The notes under the pieces were generated by a model. That model worked only from the letters and a program-made list of their open reading frames with translations. It did not search any database and was not told the origin of the DNA. A DNA stretch of 64,000 nucleotides from DASPLX01 sp035627375. GTDB lineage: Bacteria > Pseudomonadota > Gammaproteobacteria > Burkholderiales > Burkholderiaceae_D. Positions 1 through 8,568 of this stretch are shown piece after piece. The stretch is from positions 62,001 to 126,000 of the forward strand of contig DASPLX010000027.1 in assembly GCA_035627375.1 (NCBI GenBank). The letters are read 5' to 3'. The position numbers and the translations under genes are program-made. Each line of letters begins with the position of its first letter. Position 1 is the stretch's first letter.

Positions 1-714
1 GAGGCGTATCGGGCGCCGACCGTCTATGAATCGCTTTACCAGGACGGCGTGCCGGCCGCCGAAACCTTGTGGGCCAATCCGAAGCTCCGCCCCGAGCTGG
101 CGCGCACCTTCGAAGCCTTGTTCGAACATCGGCCGCGGCCGGGCGTCCAGATGCGGTTGAGCATGTTTCGCATGCGGCTCGCCGATTCGCCGGCGCAGAT
201 CGTCACACCGGAGTTCGCCGGTACGCCGTGCGCGCTGGGCCCGGAGGGATGCATCCAATACCGGAACTCCGGCGTCTCCCAAAGCGTGATCGGTTTCGAA
301 GCCGATCTCAGAATGAAGCAATCGGATCATGGCAGCCTGTACGCGTCGCTGTCTTGCCAACGAAGCCGCCAGGAAGGCCAGGAGCTCGCGAGTTCGCCGC
401 GTCATCAGATCAAGTTCGGCGCCAGCCGCGTGTTGCCCTGGGCCGGAATGGATGCCGCTTTCGAGGCGCATTACATCGGCCGGGCGCGCGGACGCTTCGA
501 AGGCGGCGGAAGAACCGCCGACGCGCCGTCCTACCTGCTCGTCAACGCAGCGCTCAATGCGGGCCAACTGACGGGAGGATGGCGCGCGTCGCTGCGCATC
601 AACAATCTGCTCGACCGCAAGATATACACCATCGCTTCGCGCGAACTGCAGCCGCTCGAGCGCGTCCCGGGCGAAGAGCGGCGTTTTTCCCTGCAACTGC
701 AACACGACTTTTGA
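1..714 (+). CDS. TonB-dependent outer-membrane receptor, C-terminal part (5' end outside window)
   Basis: The frame is open from base 1 and gives 237 residues ending in a terminal Phe (LQLQHDF), as expected for an outer-membrane beta-barrel recognised by the Bam machinery. The first residues, EAYRAPTVYESLYQDG, match the barrel segment that in siderophore and vitamin receptors usually reads (F)RAPTLxELY. The segment GGWRASLRINNLLDRKIY is the typical NLLDKxY strand near the C terminus. Family members import iron chelates, cobalamin or other large ligands using TonB energy; the ligand cannot be read here because plug and TonB box lie outside the window. The next gene starts 18 bases downstream on the same strand, so the receptor is probably co-transcribed with the binding protein and sensor kinase that follow. 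Confidence 0.85.
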   Translation, partial: EAYRAPTVYESLYQDGVPAAETLWANPKLRPELARTFEALFEHRPRPGVQMRLSMFRMRLADSPAQIVTPEFAGTPCALGPEGCIQYRNSGVSQSVIGFEADLRMKQSDHGSLYASLSCQRSRQEGQELASSPRHQIKFGASRVLPWAGMDAAFEAHYIGRARGRFEGGGRTADAPSYLLVNAALNAGQLTGGWRASLRINNLLDRKIYTIASRELQPLERVPGEERRFSLQLQHDF

Positions 715-731
715 GGGTCGGGAGAGTAACG

Positions 732-1616
732 TTGCGTTTCTTATTGCTCTTTCTGCTGTTCATCGCCGGTGCCGCGCGCGCCGACATCATCTTGTTGCTA
801 TCGGACGAGCGAGCTCCGGTAACCGGCGTGGCGAGGGCGATCGGTGCGGCATACGGCGGAAAGATCGAGGTCCATAACCTGGGCGGTTCTCGGGGCAAGG
901 AAAACGACATCGTTCGTGCGATCCTGAACTCGAATCGGCGCCAGGTGGTGGCGGTGGGCCTGTTGGCGGCGCAGGTGGCGCGCGAGCGCCTGCCGTCCAA
1001 GCATGTCGTGTTTTGCCAAGTGCTCAACTTCGAGGAATTCGACCTGGTCACGCCGTGGATGAAAGGCGTCAGCGGCATTCCGTCGCTACAGAAACAATTC
1101 GCCGCCTGGAAAATGCTTGATCCCGGGCTGCAGAGGATCGGCGTCATCACCGGGCGCCAGACCCGGTACATGGTGCGGGAGGCGGAGGCGGCCGCGCGAC
1201 GCCAGGGGATCGATATCATCCATATCGAGGCGGCCTCGGACCGCGCCGTCCTGTTCGCCGCCCAGGAATTGCAGGAGAAGAAGATCCAGGGGCTGTGGCT
1301 GGCTCCGGACAGCAGCATCCTGAGCCAGCGCGCGATTCTCGAACTGATGTCGTACAGCGTGAAGAACAACCTGGAAGTGCTGGCGTTTTCGCCGGCGCTG
1401 CTGAAGGAAGGCGCGCTGCTTTCCGCTACCTCGGACTTTTCGGAAATCGCGCAATTGGTGCTGGAGCGCCTGAGAAAGGCAAGCGATGCCACCGGCATCG
1501 CCGGCGAGCCGGTAATGCCGCTGGGAGCTGCCAGGATCCACATCAACGGCGCCGCCGCGGCGCGCTTCGGGCTCTCGGTATCGGCAAAACTGAGGGAGCA
1601 AGCGGATGTCCAATAA
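732..1616 (+). CDS. Periplasmic ABC_sub_bind-like binding protein, probable sensor partner
   Basis: The product has 294 residues. I chose TTG at 732 because GGAGAG lies five bases upstream and a clean signal peptide follows (MRFLLLFLLFIAGAARA, then D). Open frame further upstream only overlaps the receptor gene. The mature part begins with DIILLLSDERAPV and has the two-lobed Rossmann pattern of the ABC_sub_bind family of periplasmic binding proteins, including VGLLAAQVARERLP, RIGVITGRQT and a late GAARIHING segment. No permease or ATPase gene is next to it. It overlaps the hybrid kinase gene by 11 bases, which suggests that it presents a ligand to the kinase's periplasmic domain rather than feeding a transporter. 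Family assignment is from motif pattern; ligand and partner are inferred. Confidence 0.7.
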   Translation: MRFLLLFLLFIAGAARADIILLLSDERAPVTGVARAIGAAYGGKIEVHNLGGSRGKENDIVRAILNSNRRQVVAVGLLAAQVARERLPSKHVVFCQVLNFEEFDLVTPWMKGVSGIPSLQKQFAAWKMLDPGLQRIGVITGRQTRYMVREAEAAARRQGIDIIHIEAASDRAVLFAAQELQEKKIQGLWLAPDSSILSQRAILELMSYSVKNNLEVLAFSPALLKEGALLSATSDFSEIAQLVLERLRKASDATGIAGEPVMPLGAARIHINGAAAARFGLSVSAKLREQADVQ

Positions 1617-4416
1617 CCCGAACCGCCGGCCCAGCCTGATCAAGCGCGTCCGCTCCATGATGCTGGGCGCCGTGACGGTGCTCTATGTCGTTACGCTGTT
1701 TTCCACCTTCCTCGGCGGCAATTATCTGATCGCGACCAACCTGGAGAAGCAGGCGCGGCAGCTCCTGCCGGTGTTCGACGACATGGGAGCGCCGCTGTTC
1801 TTTTCCTCCTCCAGCCAGGCGATGGAGCGTATCGCCGGCCATGCCGGTCCGATTCCCGACATCGGCGTCGTGCGTTTCTACGACAAGAAGACCATGCATT
1901 TGCTGGCCGAATACCGCAAGCCGGGAGCTCCGGACATTCCGGTGTTGGGGCCGCAGGAGTTGGCGGTCGCCGAGAACATGCAGACCGTCGCCAGCCGCGT
2001 CGAAACCATCGCCGGCATGGCGAGCTACATACAAGTGTTCGCGCCGATTCGCGCCAAGGCCGGACATGGCCGGGACTTGCTCGATTTCGGCGACGCACCC
2101 GCGGCGGATGTCAGCGAAACCATCGGTTACGTCGAAATCGGCATGGACTTCGCGCCTTCGCGCAGCAATCTTTATCCCGGCCTGCTCGGGACCGCGGCCA
2201 TCCTGTCGATCGCCTTGCTGCTCGGCCTGGAGTTTTATCTGTATCGGATGCGCAAGGCCTTGCAACCTTTGCTGAGCCTCGAGGAGCCGCTGCAGCGCAT
2301 CGCCGAGGGCGACTTCGACGCGACCGTCGGCGACGAGCAGGCGGACCGGGAAATCGAATTGATTCGCCAGGCGTTGCAGAGCGCCATCGACGCGCTCAAG
2401 GAACGCGAAGTGGAGCGCAACGAAGCGGTGCGCGCCAAGATACTTGCCGACGAAGCCAACGCGGCGAAGGGCTTGTTCCTCGCCAACATGAGCCATGAGA
2501 TACGCACGCCGATGAACGGCGTGATCGGCATGCTCGGGCTGCTGCTCGACACGGAATTGTCCGCCTCGCAGCGCGAGTTCGCCACCGTGGCGCAAGGCAG
2601 CGCGGAAAGCCTGCTCGAGCTCATCAACGATATTCTCGATTTTTCCAAGATCGAAGCCGGCAAGCTCGACCTTGAATGCATTCCCTTCAGCCTGTTGCGC
2701 GAAATGGAGTCGGTATGCAACACGCAAGCCTTGGCTGCCGAGAAGAAGGGGCTCGATCTGATCGTGCATTATCCGCCGACCCTGCCGCACATGATGATGG
2801 GCGATCCGGCGCGCATCCGACAGATACTGACCAATCTGACCAGCAATGCGATCAAGTTCACGGCCAAGGGCCATGTCCTGGTGGAAGTGGAGATCGACGC
2901 GGCGGCGGACGAGCGCTGCCGCTTGCGCGTCTCGGTGACCGATACCGGCATCGGCTTGGCGCCCGATAAGATCGGCGAGATCTTCGACAAGTTCACCCAG
3001 GCCGACACCTCCACCACGCGGCAGTACGGCGGCACCGGGCTCGGATTGACCATTTGCAAGCTGCTGGTGGAGATGATGGGCGGGCAGATCGGCGTCGAAA
3101 GCGAGCTGGGACGCGGCAGCACCTTCTGGTTCACGCTCGCATTGCCGCTTGCGCAGGAAGTTTCCCATCAGGCGGCCAGGGCCGACGAACTGCGCGGCGT
3201 GCGCGTGCTGGTGGTCGACGACCAGCCGACCAACCGGCGCGTGCTCGAGGAACAGCTGCAGCAGCAAGGCATGCGCGTCGACGGCTTCGGCTCGGCGATC
3301 GAAGTGCTGACGGCGCTGCAGCGTGCGGTCGCGGAGAAGGATCCGTATCGCATCGCCATCCTCGACCACCAGATGCCGGACATCGACGGCGAGATCCTGG
3401 GCGCGGCGATCAAGGCCGAGCCGGCGTACAGCAGCATTCAGTTGATGCTGCTCAGTTCCTTGTCGCGCGCGGGCGATGCGCAGCGCATCGAGCAGGCCGG
3501 CTTTGCGGCCTTCCTCAGCAAACCGGTGCCGCAGCATATCCTGATCGATGCCTTGATGGTCTTGAACAGCGCTAGCGATGCCGAACCCATGCCGTTCCTG
3601 ACGGTGACGGCGCTGTCGTCGTCGCCGGCCGGACAGGAAGAAGATGGCCTGCCGTTCGCCGGATGCCAGATCCTGGTCGCCGACGACAATCTCGTCAATC
3701 AGCAAGTCGCGCAGCGCATGCTCGAACGCCTTGGTTGCCTGGTCGAAGTCGCCGCCAACGGCGAGACGGCGGTTGCGATGTCGCGCCATCGGCGCTACGA
3801 CCTGATCCTGATGGATTGCCAGATGCCGGAGCTCGACGGTTACGAAGCGACGGCACGCATCCGGGCCGAAGAGACCGGCGGCCGGCGAGTACCGGTCATC
3901 GCCCTGACCGCCAATGCGATGCAGGGCGAGCGCGAGAAATGCCTGGCGGCCGGCATGGACGATTTTCTATCGAAGCCGATTCGCCCCCAGACGCTGCATG
4001 AAACGCTGCGGCGCTGGCTTCCGGGGGCAGGCGCCGGCGCGCCGGTGGTCGAAGAAGAGGGCATCCGCGACGAAATGCTGGCCGTGCAAGAAGCGTTCGG
4101 GGAGAGTTTCGGCGAACTGGTTGCCTTGTTCTTGAGCGACAGCCCCAAGCGTATCGAAGGCTTGCGGCAAGGGATGGCGACCCAGGACCAGATCGCGATC
4201 GGCAAAGTCGCGCATGCCTTGGCCGGCAGTTGCGCATCGATCGGCGCGATGCGGCTCTCCGGCCTGTGCCGCGATCTCGAAATCCAGAACAAGGCCGGCA
4301 TACCGCCGGACCTTGCCGGCCGGATCGATGCCATCGAAATGGAATACGGGAAAGCGGCCGCCAGGCTGTCGGCGATGGCACAAGCCGACCGGGTCTTGCC
4401 TGGATTCGCCGCCTGA
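1606..4416 (+). CDS. Hybrid sensor histidine kinase with two receiver domains and an Hpt domain
   Basis: The product has 936 residues. A membrane segment at about 17-42 and another at about 190-212 enclose a periplasmic sensor region of roughly 145 residues. A HAMP-like linker follows (about 225-270). The dimerisation domain carries the phospho-accepting His297 (LANMSHEIRTPMNGVIG). The ATPase domain shows the N box (LTNLTSNAIKF), G1 (DTGIGLAP) and G2 (GGTGLGL). Receiver 1 (about 528-645) has Asp587 in LDHQMPDIDG; receiver 2 (about 687-805) has Asp737 in LMDCQMPELDGYEA. The C-terminal Hpt domain has His870 in AHALAGSCASIGA. This is the full BarA/EvgS-type phosphorelay in one chain. No response regulator gene lies beside it, so its output partner must be encoded elsewhere. 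The start overlaps the binding protein gene by 11 bases. Confidence 0.93.
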   Translation: MSNNPNRRPSLIKRVRSMMLGAVTVLYVVTLFSTFLGGNYLIATNLEKQARQLLPVFDDMGAPLFFSSSSQAMERIAGHAGPIPDIGVVRFYDKKTMHLLAEYRKPGAPDIPVLGPQELAVAENMQTVASRVETIAGMASYIQVFAPIRAKAGHGRDLLDFGDAPAADVSETIGYVEIGMDFAPSRSNLYPGLLGTAAILSIALLLGLEFYLYRMRKALQPLLSLEEPLQRIAEGDFDATVGDEQADREIELIRQALQSAIDALKEREVERNEAVRAKILADEANAAKGLFLANMSHEIRTPMNGVIGMLGLLLDTELSASQREFATVAQGSAESLLELINDILDFSKIEAGKLDLECIPFSLLREMESVCNTQALAAEKKGLDLIVHYPPTLPHMMMGDPARIRQILTNLTSNAIKFTAKGHVLVEVEIDAAADERCRLRVSVTDTGIGLAPDKIGEIFDKFTQADTSTTRQYGGTGLGLTICKLLVEMMGGQIGVESELGRGSTFWFTLALPLAQEVSHQAARADELRGVRVLVVDDQPTNRRVLEEQLQQQGMRVDGFGSAIEVLTALQRAVAEKDPYRIAILDHQMPDIDGEILGAAIKAEPAYSSIQLMLLSSLSRAGDAQRIEQAGFAAFLSKPVPQHILIDALMVLNSASDAEPMPFLTVTALSSSPAGQEEDGLPFAGCQILVADDNLVNQQVAQRMLERLGCLVEVAANGETAVAMSRHRRYDLILMDCQMPELDGYEATARIRAEETGGRRVPVIALTANAMQGEREKCLAAGMDDFLSKPIRPQTLHETLRRWLPGAGAGAPVVEEEGIRDEMLAVQEAFGESFGELVALFLSDSPKRIEGLRQGMATQDQIAIGKVAHALAGSCASIGAMRLSGLCRDLEIQNKAGIPPDLAGRIDAIEMEYGKAAARLSAMAQADRVLPGFAA

Positions 4417-4420
4417 AAGG

Positions 4421-4447
4421 CGCCGGCGCAATTGCCGGCGTGCTTTC
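4421..4447 (+). terminator. Hairpin after the hybrid kinase gene
   Basis: CGCCGGC (4421-4427) pairs with GCCGGCG (4434-4440) across a six-base loop and is followed by TGCTTT. It starts five bases after the kinase stop codon. The T-run is weak, so termination efficiency is uncertain. Confidence 0.45.
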
Positions 4448-4455
4448 GTTACGCA

Positions 4456-4494
4456 GCGTCCGTTACACGGCGTCCGTTACACGGCGTCCCTTAC
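4456..4494. repeat. 14-bp tandem repeat, about 2.8 copies
   Basis: GCGTCCGTTACACG occurs at 4456-4469 and again at 4470-4483. A partial, one-base-altered copy (GCGTCCCTTAC) at 4484-4494 runs into the stop codon of recJ (TTA on this strand, 4491-4493). It lies in the convergent gap between the kinase gene and recJ. Polymerase slippage is the simplest origin. Confidence 0.85.
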
Positions 4495-6185
4495 CGGGCC
4501 TCCGCATATTCAATCATCAGCTGCAGGCGCGTCGCGCCATTGTATTCGTTGGCATCGAGCCGATATGCGGCGCGTATCCGTTCCGGCAGCGAATCGGCAT
4601 GGCCGAACCAGATGGCGTCGTAACGGGAGCCGTTTTTCTCGAGCAGCAACTTCAGGTGTTTTTCCTTCAGCACGCGCTGGCTGACCACGCGGAATTCGTC
4701 GCAGAACAGCGGCGGTGGAAAGCCCTGGCCCCAGACTTGCTCTTCCAATATGCCGATGAACTGGGTCGTGAAATAGGCTTCCTCCAGTTCACCGTCGGTT
4801 TCGATCACGCGTTCGAGCTGCGAGGGGCCAAGCCATGCCCGGCCGACCGCCTCGAAGGCCCGCGAAAATCCTTCGAAGGCGTCGGCGCGGATCGTCAATC
4901 CGGCCGCCATCGCGTGCCCGCCGAATTTCTCGATCAGGCTCGGCGCCTGCTTCGAGACCAGGTCGAGCGCATCGCGCAGATGAAAGCCGGCGATCGAGCG
5001 GCCCGAACCCTTGATCAATCCTTCGCCGCCTTGCGCAAAGGTGATCGTCGGCCGGTAGAACTTGTCCTTCAGGCGCGAGGCGACGATCCCGATCACGCCC
5101 TGATGCCAGGATTCGTCGAACACGGCGATGGTCGTGCTGTCCTTCGGGTCGAAGCGTTCCAGCAGCGTCAACGCCGTGTCCTGCATGGTCGATTCGATCT
5201 CGCGCCGCTCGCGGTTGATCGCATCGAGTTGCTGCGCGATCGCCCACGCGCGTCCCTCGTCGTCGGTGGTCAGGCATTCGATGCCGAGCGACATGTCGGC
5301 CAGGCGGCCGGCGGCATTGAGGCGCGGGCCGAGCGCGAAGCCGAGGTCGAAGGGCGAGGCGCGCCTGGCTTCGCGGCCGGCGGCGCGGAACAGGGCCGCG
5401 ATGCCGGGCTGCATGCGGCCGGCGCGCATGCGCTTCAATCCTTGCGCGACGAGCACGCGGTTGTTGGCGTCGAGCTTGACCACGTCGGCGACGGTCCCGA
5501 GCGCGACCAGATCGAGCAGCGCATCGAGCTTCGGCTGGGTCTGGGCATCGAAAATGCCGCGCCGGCGCATTTCGGCTCGCAGCGCCAGGAGGACGTAGAA
5601 CATCACGCCGACCCCGGCCAGGTTCTTGCTCGGGAAGCCGCAGGACGGCTGGTTCGGATTGACGATGACGCGCGCGTCCGGGAGACGGTCGCCCGGCAGG
5701 TGATGATCGGTGACGACGACATCGATGCCGCGCCGTTTCGCTTCCTCTACGCCATCGATGCTGGCGATGCCGTTGTCGACGGTGACGATGATGTCGGGCG
5801 ACTTTTCGCGCTGGGTCAGTTCGACGATCTCCGGCGTCAATCCGTAGCCGTACTCGAAACGATTGGGCACGATGAAATCGACGACGGCGCCGAGCGCCCG
5901 CAGGCCGCGCAGCGCCACGGCGCAGGCGGTCGCGCCGTCGCAATCGTAATCGGCCACGACGACCAGCCTTTTCTTCGCTTCGATCGCATCCGCCAGGTAG
6001 GCGGCCGCGGCGTCGACATGCAGCATGCCGCCGGGAACGATCAAGGCGTTCAATTCGGTCGACAATTCGCGCGCATCGGTCAGTCCGCGCGCGGCATACA
6101 GGCGTGCCAGCACGGGATGGATGCCTTGCTGGCGCAGCATCTCCGCTTCGCGGAAGGAATAGCTGCGGGTGGTGATACGGGTCAT
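4491..6185 (-). CDS. recJ: Single-stranded-DNA-specific exonuclease RecJ
   Basis: The product has 564 residues, the normal RecJ size. It degrades single-stranded DNA 5' to 3' in RecF-pathway recombination and mismatch repair. The DHH phosphoesterase motifs are intact: DYDCDG at 79-84 (motif I), VDNG at about 136-139 and DHH at 160-162 (motif III). The DHHA1-type region follows, with GGHAMAAGLTIR at about 415. The start codon overlaps the stop of the upstream RpfE-like gene by four bases (ATGA), so the two are translationally coupled on the minus strand. The recJ-rpfE pairing is also known from the Xanthomonas rpf region. The 3' end touches a short tandem repeat. Confidence 0.96.
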   Translation of the reverse strand: MTRITTRSYSFREAEMLRQQGIHPVLARLYAARGLTDARELSTELNALIVPGGMLHVDAAAAYLADAIEAKKRLVVVADYDCDGATACAVALRGLRALGAVVDFIVPNRFEYGYGLTPEIVELTQREKSPDIIVTVDNGIASIDGVEEAKRRGIDVVVTDHHLPGDRLPDARVIVNPNQPSCGFPSKNLAGVGVMFYVLLALRAEMRRRGIFDAQTQPKLDALLDLVALGTVADVVKLDANNRVLVAQGLKRMRAGRMQPGIAALFRAAGREARRASPFDLGFALGPRLNAAGRLADMSLGIECLTTDDEGRAWAIAQQLDAINRERREIESTMQDTALTLLERFDPKDSTTIAVFDESWHQGVIGIVASRLKDKFYRPTITFAQGGEGLIKGSGRSIAGFHLRDALDLVSKQAPSLIEKFGGHAMAAGLTIRADAFEGFSRAFEAVGRAWLGPSQLERVIETDGELEEAYFTTQFIGILEEQVWGQGFPPPLFCDEFRVVSQRVLKEKHLKLLLEKNGSRYDAIWFGHADSLPERIRAAYRLDANEYNGATRLQLMIEYAEAR

Positions 6186-7234
6186 TGGGTCAGGCGCTTG
6201 AGGGACGGGCCGATCCAGAACTTGCGCAGTCCGAGGCGGCCGATCGAAAATTCCACGAGGCCCGTATTGTGCGACAGAATCAGCCGCAGGTGGTCGATTT
6301 TTCCGGCCTTGAGCGCATCGAGCAAGGGTGCAAACCAGTCAACTTCGAGCGCGTGCATGCGCGCGAGCCATTCGCCCCAGTCTTGCGCGAATGCCGGTTG
6401 GACGAGGCGTTCCGTGCCGGCGACGATGTGCTCGCCAGGCGAGGCGAGGACGGCGTTCGCATCGCCATCGTCGGCATGGCGCGGGCAAGTCCGTCCGAGC
6501 GCGCCCATCCAGCCCGGCAAATCGAGCGCATGCTGGTAAGGAGCCGCGGCCACGGCCGTACCGGCCGACGTGCCGCCCCACAGCCACAAGGAGTTGACAA
6601 CCCGTTTGCCCGCCGCTTCGCGCGCCGCGTTGACGGCATGGACATGCCATTGCATCTGCACTTCGTTCTGCACCTTGCGCCAGGCGCGTTCGCCTTCGCC
6701 CTTCGGCATCCAGATATCGATGTTGTGGCCGCCGGCGGCGTCCGGCGTGGCGGTCCGCAGCTCGCGCCAGTCGTCGGCACGAAGGAACCAGGTGTAGGGA
6801 TCGCCGTAGCGCGCATCCAGTCCGGCCTCGCGAAACAAGGGTAGGGCGTCATCGAACAGCAGCCGCGATTCCATGTCCGACAACGCCAGTTGCCGGATGT
6901 CGGTCAGGACCAGATGGTCGCGTGCGATGTGGATATGTACCGGGTGCAGCACGAACCAGTGGCCGGTTTCCGCTTCCAACCCGAGCCCGCGCATGATTGC
7001 GGCGGCGGCCGGCGGACTGTCGTCGATTCCGGCGGGGCGGGTCAGGCCGAAACGCCCGGCGATCCACGATTCGTGCGGCAGCATGCGGGAGAAATCGTCG
7101 AGGCTTTCGCGGCCGGATGTCTCGCCGCGGGCGATCATCATGGAAAGCGCCGGAGCTTTTATTGCACGCAGTAAATCCGGCGCCAGTTCTGCGGGCGGCA
7201 AGGCGAAGGGAAGAAGAAGGTCGATGTGCTTCAT
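6182..7234 (-). CDS. RpfE-like conserved protein
   Basis: The product has about 350 residues. I chose ATG at 7234 (MKHIDLLLPFALPP). The frame stays open 18 codons further up, but that stretch runs into the divergent lolC promoter and looks non-coding. The protein has the N-terminal LLLPFALPPAEL segment and the internal H(I/V)HIARDHLVL region that I associate with the RpfE family, some members of which are annotated as phosphoglycerate-mutase-like regulatory proteins. Its position directly upstream of recJ with a four-base overlap supports that identity. No catalytic motif is obvious and no signal peptide or membrane segment is present. The function of RpfE homologues is not settled, so I give no gene symbol. 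Confidence 0.6.
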   Translation of the reverse strand: MKHIDLLLPFALPPAELAPDLLRAIKAPALSMMIARGETSGRESLDDFSRMLPHESWIAGRFGLTRPAGIDDSPPAAAAIMRGLGLEAETGHWFVLHPVHIHIARDHLVLTDIRQLALSDMESRLLFDDALPLFREAGLDARYGDPYTWFLRADDWRELRTATPDAAGGHNIDIWMPKGEGERAWRKVQNEVQMQWHVHAVNAAREAAGKRVVNSLWLWGGTSAGTAVAAAPYQHALDLPGWMGALGRTCPRHADDGDANAVLASPGEHIVAGTERLVQPAFAQDWGEWLARMHALEVDWFAPLLDALKAGKIDHLRLILSHNTGLVEFSIGRLGLRKFWIGPSLKRLTQ

Positions 7235-7280
7235 TTTGCTGATTGTATGGCAAGATGCGAGCTTGTTTAGGAGAGACGGT

Positions 7281-8546
7281 TTGAGCATCGGAAAAAATCT
7301 GCCTTTCGAATGGCTGGTCGGCTTGCGCTATACGCGCGCCGGCAAGCGCAGCGCGCGCAACAGTTTCATATCCTTCATTTCCCTGATCTCCATGGCCGGC
7401 ATCGCGCTCGGGGTGGCGGCGCTGATCGTGGTGCTGTCCGTCATGAACGGCTTCCAGAAAGAGGTGCGCGACCGCATGCTGTCGGTGTTGGCGCATATCG
7501 AAGTCGTCGGCGCCTACGGCAGCCTGCCGGAGTGGCGGGAGACGGCGCGCGAGGCGTTCCAGAGCAAGGAAGTCAAGGGCGCCGCGCCCTATGTGATGGC
7601 GCAATCGATGCTGCTGCGCGACGACAACATGCGCGGCGCCGTCATCCGCGGCGTGCTGCCGCAGGAGGAGCCGAAGGTGTCCGACGTCGCCAAGCAAGTG
7701 CGGCAAGGCAGCTTCGACGACTTGCGCGCAGGCGAATTCAACATCGTTCTGGGCGGCGAACTGGCCCGGGCGCTACGGGTGGAGGTCGGCGACAAGGTGA
7801 CCCTGGCCGCGCCCCAGGGCAACGTCACGCCCGCCGGCGTCGTGCCGCGCATGAAATCGTTCCGGGTGGTCGGCCTGTTCGAAGCCGGACACTTCGAATA
7901 CGACTCGACGCTGGCGTTCATCCACCTCGACGACGCCATGAAGTTGTACCGCATGGACGCCCCGTCCGGCTTGCGCCTGAAGATCGCCGACATGCAGCGC
8001 GCTCCCGAAGTGGCGCACGACTTGTCGCGCATCCTGAGCGGCGACATTTTCATCAGCGACTGGTCGCGGCAGAACCGCAACTGGTTCGCCGCGGTGCAGA
8101 CCGAGAAGCGCATGATGTTCCTGATCCTGACCCTGATCATCGCGGTGGCCGCCTTCAATCTCGTCTCGACGCTGGTCATGACGGTGACCGACAAGCAGGC
8201 GGATATCGCCATCCTGCGCACGCTCGGCGCCGCGCCGCGCTCCATCATGAAGATCTTCGTCATCCAGGGCGGCCTGGTCGGATTGATCGGCACGGCGCTC
8301 GGCGTCACGCTCGGCGTGATCGTCGCGCTCAATGTCGATGTCATCGTGCCTTTCATCGAGCGTCTCCTCGGCATTCGTTTCCTGCCGAGCGATATCTATC
8401 TGATCAGCGCCTTGCCGTCCGATCTGCGCTGGCCGGATGTCTGGACCATCGGCGGCGTCGCCGTCGCGCTTGCCTTCGCCGCGACGCTCTATCCAAGCTG
8501 GGCGGCGGCGCGCGTGCGGCCGGCGGAAGCCCTGCGCTACGAATAA
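7281..8546 (+). CDS. lolC: Lipoprotein-releasing ABC transporter permease, LolC/LolE/LolF type
   Basis: The product has 421 residues. TTG at 7281 is chosen because TAGGAGAG lies just upstream and FEWLVGLRYTRAG is the conserved cytoplasmic N terminus of the family. Membrane segments are at about 25-48 and three more in the C-terminal third (ILTLIIAVAAFNLVSTLV, IQGGLVGLIGTALGVTLG and the final one before PSWAAARVRPAEALRYE). The large periplasmic loop lies between the first two. It works with LolD to lift lipoproteins from the inner membrane for transfer to LolA. Only one permease gene is present here, so the transporter may be a LolF-type homodimer rather than LolC plus LolE; a second gene elsewhere is not excluded. 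A glutathione transferase gene separates it from lolD. Confidence 0.93.
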   Translation: MSIGKNLPFEWLVGLRYTRAGKRSARNSFISFISLISMAGIALGVAALIVVLSVMNGFQKEVRDRMLSVLAHIEVVGAYGSLPEWRETAREAFQSKEVKGAAPYVMAQSMLLRDDNMRGAVIRGVLPQEEPKVSDVAKQVRQGSFDDLRAGEFNIVLGGELARALRVEVGDKVTLAAPQGNVTPAGVVPRMKSFRVVGLFEAGHFEYDSTLAFIHLDDAMKLYRMDAPSGLRLKIADMQRAPEVAHDLSRILSGDIFISDWSRQNRNWFAAVQTEKRMMFLILTLIIAVAAFNLVSTLVMTVTDKQADIAILRTLGAAPRSIMKIFVIQGGLVGLIGTALGVTLGVIVALNVDVIVPFIERLLGIRFLPSDIYLISALPSDLRWPDVWTIGGVAVALAFAATLYPSWAAARVRPAEALRYE

Positions 8547-8568
8547 TCATCAAGAAAACGAGGAAACC

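Noticed and set aside
1543..3789. 748-codon open frame on the minus strand opposite the hybrid kinase gene
   Set aside because: It is a codon-position mirror of a high-GC gene. The protein is rich in Arg, His, Gln and Asp with no domain, and the opposite strand encodes an unmistakable kinase.
4230..6539. 769-codon open frame on the plus strand opposite recJ
   Set aside because: Antisense shadow of recJ and its neighbour; no motif and no Shine-Dalgarno.
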